From assembly GCA_016806645.1 (NCBI GenBank), contig JACSYO010001810.1, forward strand, positions 3,583,001 to 3,647,000: 64,000 nt of DNA, in the 5' to 3' direction. Origin of the DNA: Ophiodon elongatus. Lineage: Eukaryota > Chordata > Actinopteri > Perciformes > Hexagrammidae. This document shows positions 44,850 to 57,900 of this stretch, one piece after another. The position numbers were made by a program, and so were the translations under genes. The notes below the pieces were generated by a model. The model did not search any database and was not told the origin of the DNA. It saw only the letters and a program-made list of their open reading frames with translations. How positions within the stretch are numbered: the first letter of the stretch is position 1; every line of letters starts with the position of its first letter.

Positions 44850-47800
44850 CTGAAAAAGAAATGCTGTGTGAGACGCATGTTTTTCAAAGAATGTTTATGC
44901 ACTCAATGTGAATAAGCCATTTTAACAGCAGATATTTTGACATATAGCAGGAAAAGCACAGGTGTTACGAATAACATTGATGATGTCTCTGTTCTATTTA
45001 AGTATCCCGGTAAGGTGTGACAATGAGGCAGCATGCAGAACACCAGGACCCTGAAACCAAAGCAGCTACATTTAATTCAGTCATCATTAATTTAGCTGAA
45101 TTTGAATACCACCTGTGCTTTTCCAACTGGGAAACATCAAAAGGTCCTCTGTGAAAAAGGCCTGTTGAGCAGAAGTGCAGTACTTACCTTCAGACAGGAC
45201 TGGACTCCCCACTGGCTGCAACCGATTCGAGTTTAAAGATGAATCTGAGCCCAGTGTTGACACAGATGTTGCAGATGAGGATAAAGACTTAGAGGCAGAT
45301 AAGACGGCCTCATTGGAGACAGAACTTTCTCTCACATGCAATAAAGATGTTGTTTTATTAACTACAGGTTCACCAACTACAATATTACCAACCCGTGCTT
45401 GGGCTCTTAAGTCTAAATCTTCACCTTCATCATCTTCCACCACCTGGAGTAAGACAACAACATAAAATGTGTCACTGTTGTGATTAATTCTGCACCATCA
45501 ATGAAGTAAATGACAACAGTATACTTTAATTAAAACAATGCAAAATACATTTTCAGACCTGAATAGGAAGAGGATCAGCACTGATGGGCAGTGCGAAAGT
45601 GTCTCCACGCCCTCGGCTGTTGGTGCGTCTCTGATTTTGAATTTCCTCTTGGAAATTGTGACCATTTTCGGTGTTCCCATAACCATTATTGCCATAGCCA
45701 TTATATCCATTGGTATTCTCTCCATTTCCATTGTTTCCATTAATACCATGCCTATGGCCATTGTTGCCATTCCAGTGCCCATTTGTAATGCGATTGTAAA
45801 TGAGGGCGCCATTTTCATCTTCACAGAATTGGCTGACGAGTTTAGACTCCAGTGCTGAAGAAAGACATTTATAAATCAGTTAGGCACTTAACAACCGCTC
45901 AGCTGAGAGCAATTATTACTTTATATTTTAATGAACACACTACTGAAGGCATGCTATATACAACATTTGACTGTGAATATCACCTGGTAGAGTATTGAAG
46001 TCATCAATAAGGTACATGTGTTCGCTGTCGGGGTCAGAGGCAATGAGGTTGAGTTCTTGCAGGAACTCCATCTGCGTAGGATCAGAAGAATTGACAATCC
46101 CCAGGGCGTACATCTCAATGTTTGCAGCGTGAGCTTCCCTCACAGCTATTTCAAGTTTGACAGGCTCTCGTTTGTCAGTTTGACCATCGGTGATGACGAT
46201 GGCTACTTTCCTGACTCCAGGCCGAGCGCTGAAGAAAGCCTCCTGAGTCGCCTTTCTGATGGCGGTGCCAGTGTAGGTGCCCTCACCCATGTACGGCATT
46301 TTTCTGATTGCCTGCTTAACGTCTTGTTTGTTCATGTAGCGAACCAAGTTGAACTCCAAATGGACATCCAGACTGTAGAGGACCAGTCCAATTCTGGTGG
46401 TGTTGCGTCCAACTGTGGTCCGGTCGACCAACCTGGTGACAAAGTCCTTGATGATTTCAAAGTTCTCGGGGCCGACACTCTCTGAGCTGTCAATGACGAA
46501 CACAAGTTCCATTGGCCGTTCTTTGCACTTGATGCCACATCCTGAGAAAAACGAAACACATCAGCAGCTCAAGATATTTTTCTCTGAAGTTGGTAGTGAT
46601 CAAAACTGAGCCAAAAGGGAGTGAATATTAGATTTCTATTTTCCAGGTTGACATCCAAAATCCAAATATTGCTCCAAGTCTGCTGGATGTGTAAGTGGGC
46701 AACTATTTGCAAACATTTCGGCAATATAATTTTGATATGGTCAGAATATGTAATGAGCGTTTTTACCTACTACGCAGCAATTATTATTGCTATAAAACAT
46801 TGTGGCCTATTTAAAATTATTACGTCAGAATCCAAACCAAAATAATAACATTTGACAATTTAACTCCTTTCCTACTTTTTCATAATTTTGCTCGACATTC
46901 ATGTCACTTGTCGGTTCAAAGTAACTGCTAATAGATAAATCAGATCTCTTTGCACATTTTACATTTCCACGTGTGTTCCCTTTAGATATCAGCGACATAT
47001 TAACCGTTACACTAATAAACTGACTTGAAGTCTTACCACAGATTTCTTTGATCAGCTTAATAATGTCCTCTCTCTGAAAAATGTAAGAATATTTATATTT
47101 GTACAAAATCACTCTAATTTATTGAATGTTCAAACATTAGTTGAATTGATGAACTTACTGTGAGGCCTTGGTCTCCTTTTGCCCCTGCCCTTCCCTGGGA
47201 TTGAAGAGAAATTGAAATAATATTACAGTTAGCTTCATTGAGACTTCACATTGTCAGTTTGAGTATTTATTTCAGGAAGTGAGGAAGTTTTTCTTACTGC
47301 TTCACCAGAGACTCCATGATCACCCATGTCACCTTTTGTACCTTTCATTCCCCTTTCACCATATGATCCACGATCACCCTGCAACAAGGCAATTGTAAAA
47401 GATCAGACAGAGACCATCATATATCAATAAAATGTTGAGAAGATATGTATATATCTTACCTTAGCTCCAGGAAATCCATCTCCCTGAGGCCCTCTAGGCC
47501 CAGTCATACCTTGAGATCCTGGCTCACCCTGAAATTAGATTTTAGATTTATTGAATCATACGGAAACTTTCAACACTCTCGGTAGATCATAAATTATTGT
47601 TCTGTTTTGTCCTGCAGCTAGTTTGTTCCGCAACATGTCAGCACCAAATAATTACATCATATTGCTTCACTCACTTGCTGTGGACAAATATGAATGACTC
47701 TTGATAATAAAGAGCTTGGTAAGTGCGTGAAAGACAGTGCTTATGTAAAACAGTGGTAATAGTTACCTTCGGGCCTTGAATACCTTCTCCTGAAGGTCCA

Positions 47801-50800
47801 GCTGGACCAAGAGGTCCTGTCCTCCCAACTGTACCCTTAAAACAAATGTTTAAAAGTAATCAGACCACTTGTTTATGGAAAAAACAACAACCTGCAAGCT
47901 TGCAGATAGTAAATAAGCATTGGGCAACTTCTAACCTCATATATTGTCAAATTTGTAATATGTGTAATTATTAGCTAGGATTGAGATTTGAATATTGATT
48001 ATAAATCGATTAAGCGGTTTTTCTTACAGGTGGTCCTTGTAAGCCCTCTCCAGGTGAGCCGGGCAAACCTGGCAATCCCCTAAAGCCAACATCCCCCTGA
48101 AACAGACATGGCATTATCAAATGCACCATTAGTATACAAACACACACCTGCAAAAACACAAAAAAAACTAAAAACATGTAGACACAAACCTTGGGGCCAG
48201 GAATTCCTACTCCTTCTGGACCTGGCTCGCCTGGTAATCCTGGCCGGCCTGGAGGACCCTAAAATAATTACTGATATTAGTTCAGACCGTTCCAGCTTGA
48301 ACAAGATTAATTAGTTGCAAAAATGTCATTTGCAAAATGTTGATGAAACAAACCACAGGGCCGGGGATGCCTTCGCCTTTTGGACCAACTGAACCTGTTA
48401 AACCCAGATGGCCACGATCACCCTGTTTAAACAAAATGCAGTGATGAAGACCGACATCATGCTAATTAGAACAATAAAGGCAACTTCGTTATAAATGTAT
48501 ATATATGAAGAGAAAGAGAGAGAAACAGGAAAGGTAGGGGAGAGATGGGATGACATACAGCATGCAATGATGGATGCAAATTATAGAGCAAGCAATGAAG
48601 GTTTAAATGGGAGTTGGATGGGAGAACTTAAATGACCGTAAGAGTACTTAGAAGGAGTTGAGGTTTCCTTTGATTTTCTTTGTTGGAATAAGGATGAACA
48701 TCAGCTGAAGTCTAAGCCTTAATACACAGTCTGCTTTCCTCCAGAAATGTCTGGTCTCAGTTCCTGACACTATCAGGCTCACTTGGCCAAATGTCTAAAT
48801 CTGTTTGCTTCCAAAGGGACATAGTATGAATGAACATACCCTTTCCTACACCCAAAATGATGGATGAAGAGTGTAAATGGTAGGAATGAGAGCAGGTCTA
48901 AGATAATGTTTTCAGAATATTTTAAAGCTCCTCTTTATTGATAAAAGTAATAGCAATAATGTAGTAATTGAGCTGAACGTTTTGATGTTTAAAATGTGGA
49001 AAGAGTTGAATGACAAAAAACTCGGTGGGTTAATAATTAAGATTAAGAAGACCATATTCCAGCATTCACACCCAATACATGCTCTCAAAAGATTACAATG
49101 TTTACAGTACCTTTGGACCAGGTAATCCATGGCCTGTTTCTCCAACAGGACCAGGGGGGCCAGCAGGGCCTACATCACCCTGGAGACAATAAAATCAGTG
49201 TTGATTTGTGTCAATAATTTTGAAACATTACAGCACATCAGAGTCTATCTGGCAGCTCTTCTGGCTGCCTGCTACCTGTCTACCTCGGTGCCAAGATCTG
49301 TGTTAAGTGACAGTTTGATGATGACTTTCTATTGATTTACCTTTGGACCTGATATGGACCGTCCTGGCTGTCCCGACACGCCCTGTTGGCCTGATATCCC
49401 ACGTTCACCCTGAAAGGTGAAATTTGGCAAGAGACTTAAGATGCAATTCATATCTTTAATACAACAATACTTGTGCTGCCAACAACCTGCAGGGAACTAG
49501 TTTTTTGGCTCTATTCAAAGATTGGGTTGGTGTGGCATAAATCCCCTGCAGCAACGTATTCATTAGAGAATAAATGAAGAGAGGTTGCTCATACTACTTC
49601 GTCACAGAAGATGTCACACCACAATAAAATAGGCCTAATGTATCCATCAACTCTTACCTTTGCTCCAGAGGGTCCTGAGATCCCGGAAGGCCCATGTAAC
49701 CCACGGATACCTCTCAGACCCTGGTCACCCTGGGAGGGATTACATCACACATTATCTGATTACCTTTGTTGTTGTATACTTTTTGACAAACACACAGATA
49801 TATAATCTAAATCATACCTTCTCCCCTTGAGTGCCAATTCCTTGTGCTCCCTCAGGACCTCTTAAACCAGGTAAACCAGCCTCCCCCTAAGAGAGGGAAG
49901 GTAGATGAGACAGAAGCAGTCACTCAGCTGTGAAAAATCATTTTGGAAATAATCAATGTGTTTATTGAAAACTCATGGACAAAGGAAAGGAAGGTAGAGT
50001 TGATGTTTTCCGCAGAGTTGGCATAATGTACTTTAAATGGACTTTACCTTCTGCCCTGGAGCGCCATCCTCTCCTGGAAGACCAGGCAGGCCACCCAAAC
50101 CAGAGGCTCCAGGCTCTCCCTGTAACAGTAGAATGGTATTATTTGATATTCGATGGATTCAGTACATTAGCACTCAATATATGCTAACTATTTAGGCCAT
50201 AAATAAAGTGATTTGTTTACCTTTGAACCAGGCTCACCAATGCCTCTCTCTCCCGTGGATCCCTGCTCTCCCGGTAAACCTTGGTCTCCCTAGAATAGAA
50301 ATAGCATGAAAACATGGGTAATTATGAGAAAAATGGAACACACCTGCACTTGTTTTGTATGTTGTTTGACCAGTTCATTGTTCAGCCACACAACTTATCT
50401 TTGATAATGTACAATATATAAACATTATGTCCTGTAAACAATAACAAACGGGATGTTGTATCTTTATTACATTTTATTTAGTAGCTAAATTTCATACAGC
50501 AGCTGTTTTAACAAACCTTTGGTCCAGGTAAACCTTCTCCTGGATGTCCTCTGACTCCTGGCGGACCTCTCGGACCTTCGACTCCCTGAGCAGTAATAAA
50601 GATTAGAAGGCTTTCCTTGTAGAGTGTCCTACTAATCTATGTCCTGATATGTCAGTGGGACATTGTGAAAATATAGATGAAGATATTTTGCTGACCTTCT
50701 CTCCTTGTATGCCTGCTCCTGCCAGTCCACTTGGCCCTGGAAAACCTGGAAGTCCCAAGTCACCCTGGAAGTGAAACACCATAGTCAGTTTAATACAAAA

Positions 50801-53800
50801 GTATCATCTCAGTGACCTTGACAACATAGGTGTGCATCCGTTACATAAATAATCAATATCTAGTCCGTCATTCGTAACACCTCCTTTGCCTACCTGCTAT
50901 GATTTGGACTTGTTTACCTTCATTGACTAACCTGTTGCTTACCTTGTTTATAAAGAAATATAAAGTAAAGTGCCTCTGCAGGATTTTTTTGGGTCCTCAA
51001 TAAAATGTATACTTGGACTGTCACCCGTGAGATTTTTGTCAAGAGAGACCTTTGCCTAGAGGCTATCTATTTTGGGAAAAAAAGAGTTCAGATGATCCTT
51101 AAATTACATAAATAATCCTTTCAAGTACAATCGTTAACCCGGAAATGTTCCATTTCACTGTTCAGGCCAAGAAACGCAAGAATCACCTAATTCATTCTCG
51201 TACCCCAAGATGCCCTCTGGACATTTAAGCTCCCTCCTAAAGAGCCTTTGTTGTGTTAACTTGAGGGTTTGCAGTATATTCTCTTTGTTAGATGATATAT
51301 TTATAACCCACCCTTTCTCCTTTGATTCCTGCTCCCTGCTGTCCCCTTGACCCCCTCGGTCCAGTGAGCCCCCGTTCTCCCTGTGGAACAAAATCAGGTT
51401 ACTTCTGTCAGTTACATCACAGCTACTTGCCTTTGGGTCACAGCCAAATCTGCATTGTTGTCAGCAAAGAGAGTACGAAAGAAGAGCATGTTGGCTCCTG
51501 TTATCCACTTGTGATTGATACAAAAGGATTGTAGGCACAAAGAAAACAACAGTTTTTTCTTCATGGCACTTCTTGACTGCATGAACTTTTTCAAGAGTCA
51601 GTGAATCATGAAGGGAAGTGGTTGCTAATGGAAGCAGCCACTTATTCAAGTGTAATAAAATGCAGGCATGCGGACCTGATCATGACAACTTTATGTTTGT
51701 TTGTGTGTATGGGTGTGTGGAGAAGAGAGGGTTTGGTCACCTCTCACAGAAGCACTCTGATCCCTTTTTACAAGAGGTAAAGTCAGCAGAAGAGTAAAAT
51801 CTATAACTTGCTTGAGGACATTTCCAGTGTTCATTTTCCAAGAGCTTTCCCCAAAACAAATAAAAGTGTATTTATTTACGGAGAGTCAGATACAATCCTG
51901 TTGGCCTGCTAAATACTAGACCACTCAAAAATGTCTTTGAGGATGAGGGGTATGGGCGTTCCCATAATCTTCCCTCTCCTGGTAATAATCTATAATTACT
52001 TTTAAACATGCAAATATGTTTTTTGAAATTGCATTACTGCACTGCTAATCAATTAAAGGATATCTGCACCCCCTTATTTGATATTGATGTCAGGTTGCCA
52101 ATATATTCATAAGGTGGCTCTGAGAGCTCAAAGCTAACTGCAAATAATACATACAAGAAAATACATACAAAAATACACAACACAAGCAAATAAAGAAAAA
52201 TCGCCATTTTGACAACACACTGAGAAAAAGCACTACTAAATACTAAATACTAAATACTACTAAAACACGCTGCATGAAGTTCTCAATACAACGGAAACTG
52301 TTTATATGGGACACTAAAAAGTAATGCACATGGCTGGGACACGCTTGTCGTTGTTGCCATGGTTTGTGCCTTCTGAGTGGTTGTGTTAGAAAATTACAGA
52401 AAACGTTTTAGTTTTTTTTAATATTAATATTAATATTTTTTAATATTTAATATAATAATAAACACAAGGCTAATGCTAGGTTAACAGCAGATATTTCCAA
52501 TAATATCTGAATTATGACAAAAAAACTTTTCCAACCCCACTGAGAGATAGCCGAGTTCAATAACATCATGAGCCACAAACCATGGCAACAAGCATGTTTC
52601 AGCTGGGCGCATCACTTTTTAGTGTCCCCTGGAAACATTCTTCATTGCGTTGTGAGCTTCTTGCAGAGCTTTTTTTTAAATGCGTATTTTTGTCAAGAAG
52701 ATGTTTCTTCATTTGCTTCTGTTGTGTCTGTTCGCATGTGTTTTCTTAATTAATCTGCAGTGTGTTGAGCTCTCAGGGCCACCGTACAATCAGCATGTTA
52801 ACATTAATTAAAAACTAATTAGCCTTTGATTTAACTGAGCGATAAGCAGAGCTTAAAGCTAAAGCCAAAATCAAAGGATTGCTTCATTTCCAGCTGGGCA
52901 CATTTGTTGCATTTCATCCTCACTGCTCTTTCACATTGTTTCGTTTCAGCTAATAAATATAGGGGAAATGCCACATCAAATGATTGATCCATAAAATTAG
53001 AGAGTGTTAAGAGTGCAGCATGTTGTTTTTCTGCAGATATTTCAAAAAATTCAGATCAAAATAATACCTTTGTTCCGGGAAACCCCTCACCATGGGGTCC
53101 TTTGTCCCCTTGAACACCTTGTGGTCCTTGAGGTCCCTGTAAACAAAGCCAGAGTGCGCAATGTGTCACCCAAAGTGCTCAGGTCAAAGTACCTTTGTGC
53201 TTTGCTCTCTCAACAGATCCCATTTGCGACTGAAACAAATATGGTCATCACGGACACAAAAACATTGAACACTTTGGAATAGCACAGATTGTTTCAAACT
53301 TACATGAAGGCCGGGTTCACCCACTCCATGGGGACCGGGGGGACCTGATCGGCCCTGGAGTCCAATGTCACCCTGCAGATTTATAAAGTAACTTCATTTC
53401 ATAAAAGAAACTCGAAGAATAGCAAATATCAACTAAACAATAACAAAGTACAAGAAAAATATTCAGAGGATAATCCATAACATTATTTACTTTTGGTCCA
53501 GGAAGTCCAACACCAGTTTCCCCCTGAATTCCTGAAGAGCCAGGTAGGCCACGTTCACCCTGTGATCACAAACATAACACTTAACATAAGTGTGCATTGG
53601 AGCTTAAATCATGTATCAATAGAGCAAAAGGACATGAGTCCTAAACCATTAGTTTAATGTATCATTTTACATCGCTTTTGTTTTTTTAGAATCTTTTTAG
53701 CCTCTGTACCTTTGATGTAGTTCATTTATTGTTTAATTAAACACTATGTTGCACCCCTGAAAAGCACTACCTCACTCAAAACTGAATTTGATTGCATACA

Positions 53801-54860
53801 CGTATGCATAAATGCAGGTAACATGCTTCTTTGAAGCTGAAACTGATCTTTTGTGTAGTGGGCAAGATATTTGATCTCTTCCTGCAGGTCAGGACAAATA
53901 GGAGTTAAATTTGAGCTCCACTAATGTCTCAAAGTTCAAGAAACCCCAAACGACAGTATCTCAAATTAACAAAGAACTGCTGGAGGCTCTTTACTACATC
54001 ACAGTTTGGATGCATTACAAAATTAGCTTGGGCTTAAAATAACAAAAATGTAGAGCCTGACATAAAGAGCTGGTATATAATTATTCTATCTTGTTTTAAC
54101 AGAATATAATGGTTCCTATGTACCATTTGACTACATTTCAATTTAATCTGAATGATTAAGTTAGTGAGTTATCATTCATGTTATTCATGTCATACTAATT
54201 TGATTGTGAGGAATGTGGCTTGAGAGGAACACTTAGGATTCCACTTATTGTGTGGAGTCTTTTGAGAAACATATACACACATTATACGACATAGGGACCA
54301 CCAAGAGTCCTGTTAACCTTTGCAGATGCTTCCTACATGTCTTCACATGGCGAGCCACCGAGCAAACATTGACTTTTCTTGTATGTTATTAACTGCAGGT
54401 CTTGTTGGAGATACTAACAATGCTGGAGGCACTTCCTAGTCTGTATTTATAAACAGGATACAAGGAGAACATTAAGAGAACCTGTAGTGAAATATTTTGC
54501 TGAGAACTCATCCCTGTTCTGGTAAATAACAGTATTGAGGGGGAAGATTTGGCTCATTGCCAAGTGTTCACACAGGGGTTTATTACCAGACAAACAGGCC
54601 TCTGTGTTGCACAGTAAAGACCAGGGTGGTAAAGCTCTGACCTCTAGTTTGAACTAATCAGAAATGGAAATGTAAAGGTCACAGCAGATGTGCACGATGA
54701 GGCAAGTAAAAGTTGTTTAAAAAGGGACTGACCTGCTTTCCCTGAAGGCCCTCGGGTCCAATGTCTCCATGTGGTCCTGGTAACCCCTGGGCAGAAACAT
54801 TATACAATACAAACATTAATCAAGAAATATCCAGAGACATTAGAATATGTGTGTGTATGT

Positions 54861-54910
<50 letters not shown>

Positions 54911-57900
54911 GTGCGTGTTTTACATGACCTGGTGATTTCTGCAGCTATTTTCTTTTTTATAAAGAATTTACTAACACAAACAACACCTGAAACACATGAA
55001 TTGCATATTTTACTACTGAAATATTACTGACCTGCAGACCTCTAAGTCCTCTTGTTCCAAATGGACCATCAGGACCCTGAAGCACACCACACAGGGAAGA
55101 GAAAGGCCATAAGAACATACACAGTATGTGCAGTAAGTATGAATTATCAAACTGGAAATATAATATATAACGTTTAGTATGTGTTGTGTCGACAGTGCAG
55201 TTGTACCCTGTCTCCTTTGAGTCCTGGAGTGCCACACTCACCCCTCTCACCCTGTGTAGAAATTACAAGTATTGCATCGGCTTGCAAAGCCTCCAAAAAA
55301 ATATATAAATATTTTAGAATTTTCATTAATCTAAATCACATACCATCTCTCCTTTGTAACCTGGTTTTCCCTTAAAAAAAAGAAAAATAATGAGATGTAT
55401 GTGTTAACAAACTACTGAGACAGTAATTAATATTTTCTTAATTTTGGTCATAAATAGAGACATTTACCTCAGCACCCTCACGTCCGAGTAGACCACTTAG
55501 TCCCGCTTCACCCTGATATGACAGAAATGACATGGACTCATTATATCAGTGAATACTAATTACAGCCACTGTAAAGTAAAGTACCGTAACACAGAATAAA
55601 CAGTCTGATTTTGCAGGTATAAATAGATTAAGTAGAGAAACAAAAATAAAAGACATGGAAAAATGAAATATCTTTCCCCTACTGTAACAGCATTATTAGA
55701 CTGAAACCTTAACATATTTTATATTAATGTGTATACGCCCCCAAAATAAATGGATTTGAGTTCAATAATTAGTTGATGTTGATGTTTTTTATGATTATTC
55801 ATTTTTTATGATTATTCATAATTCAATAATCATATCATTAAAGACTATAAAAATACCAAAAGAAGGGGTGTGAGGGTAAACTATTAAATACTCTCGATGC
55901 AACAATGGCAAATGCTCGATCACTGTTAGATTAGAGGAATGGAGGTGGAATAGTAGCCACGGTGCTCAGAAATGGGTTCCACAAAATGCAAAATACAAAT
56001 AAAAGGATCTAAAATCAAACCTACATTTGATTGGTAGCCGGTGAAGGAAGGCTAATACGGGCTGCAAAGGCTGACATTGTGTACAACAGCCAAGACGTAA
56101 AGAAATAAAAGCATGTAAATATACACATCTGACATTTGTGCAGTATGTACATTTAACAGGGCCCAAAAGCGTTTGTTAAATCACCATCACTAAATGACTA
56201 GAAATCAGAACCATACCAGATTGTGTTTATCAATCCGACCATCTCTAAAATGAGCTCATAAGGCTTGACCAACTATGGGCATCACCAGTTTTTAAGGAGA
56301 GGTCCAGCGACATATTGTCAGAGTGACAGTGATATGTGTTTTCTAATAACAGAGCCCAGTGTGAGCACATAGAGAGAATAAAAGGAGGCCCAAGATTTAA
56401 CCTTGGGGTACTTCACCGGAGATGAGTTACGAGTAAAAAGAAAAGTTATCAGTGTCTGGGTGAGTAAGAGGCCATCGCAGATAATAATATCAGTTAAATT
56501 CATTCCACGTGAACTTTCCACCCCCTATTCCTTCATGAGCATTTTAGAGTTAGTTTCTTGATTCCATCCCCAAACTCACCCACTGAACAGATCATTATCC
56601 TTTTGGACTAAATTTTGTATTCATTGAGAATGATACAGATGATGGTTTCTTTATTCTCACTAACGTGACAATGTGCAGTGAAGCAGGTAATTTAAAAAAG
56701 AGTAAAATCTAAACATTCAACTATACCAAAAATGAACATACAATATTACTATTATATTACTATTATAAACATAATTTTTATTAAGTTTTACGAAGAACAT
56801 AAACGAGATTGGATGATCCAGTTCAGGAAGCCTGACAACTTTTTCCAAAATTTGAACATAGAATTCAGGTGTGGACAACTTAGGAAGTAATATATAACAC
56901 CTGAAGGGGCCCGCCAGCTAAAACATTAGTAGTACACATGTCAATCAAAAAGCACACACCTTTTGCCCTTTAAGCCCCAGGGCGCCATCATCTCCGGAGC
57001 GACCTTTTTTGCCCTGGAGAATGAAACAAATTCAGGGTTAAGTTGATTAATTTCTTCAACCGACATTTTGCTCACCTCTTGGTGTCCACATTATAGGAAA
57101 ATGTGTTGTGTGATGCAGCAGCTTGGAGAGCTTGACCTTGATGTCAATGCAAAGTGAAAGTTTTCTTTACCTCTAGACAGGCATTGTTTGAGAAAGACAT
57201 AGGGGAAAAGGTAACTGGGCTGATGTCTGAATGTGTGTTATAGGTGCTCATGGATGTGAAGGCTGTATGACAGTTGAAGCCATAGGTGGGCATGAGGTGT
57301 CTTGTCCACAAGGGCCAAGGGTCATTGTCTTGAGCTGCACCTGGACAACGTGTGTCAATTGCTATCCACCAGAAATCACTAGTTTGCACCCATTAAACTA
57401 ATGAGAGCAATTATGAGAGCCTCTTTGTCTGAGTGTAAGAATTTTAAGAATCTCTCTGAGGAGAAAGCACCTGGTTAACTGCCATGCAGCTGTCTGTCAG
57501 CAGCATGATTATCTGCTAGGTTGCTGGATAGCTTGACACTCAGCTCCTAGAGCGAGTGGGTGTCTAGAGTGAATGGGATCATCTTCTTCTAGCTTCTCAC
57601 AGAAATGAAGTGCAATATCTGGTGTTCCACACTGCGGCCCTTGTATCACTGTGTCACTGTCTGAGGCAGTATGGGTAGAATGGGAGATTTATGGTGGCCA
57701 AAGGTCCAGTTTTATAGGGAGTTGAGTTCTAAATGTGGTGCCTCTTGTTTCCAAGGGGGACATCTTATGTGACATGAGAAATGCACAATATTTGGAGGAG
57801 ACAGGGCACAACAAAGATATTTCCGTGGGAATAGCAGACAGCCTGTGATCTCCTTTTCCTGTTGCCAGAGATTTGGTTTTAGAATGTGGGGCATGACCAC

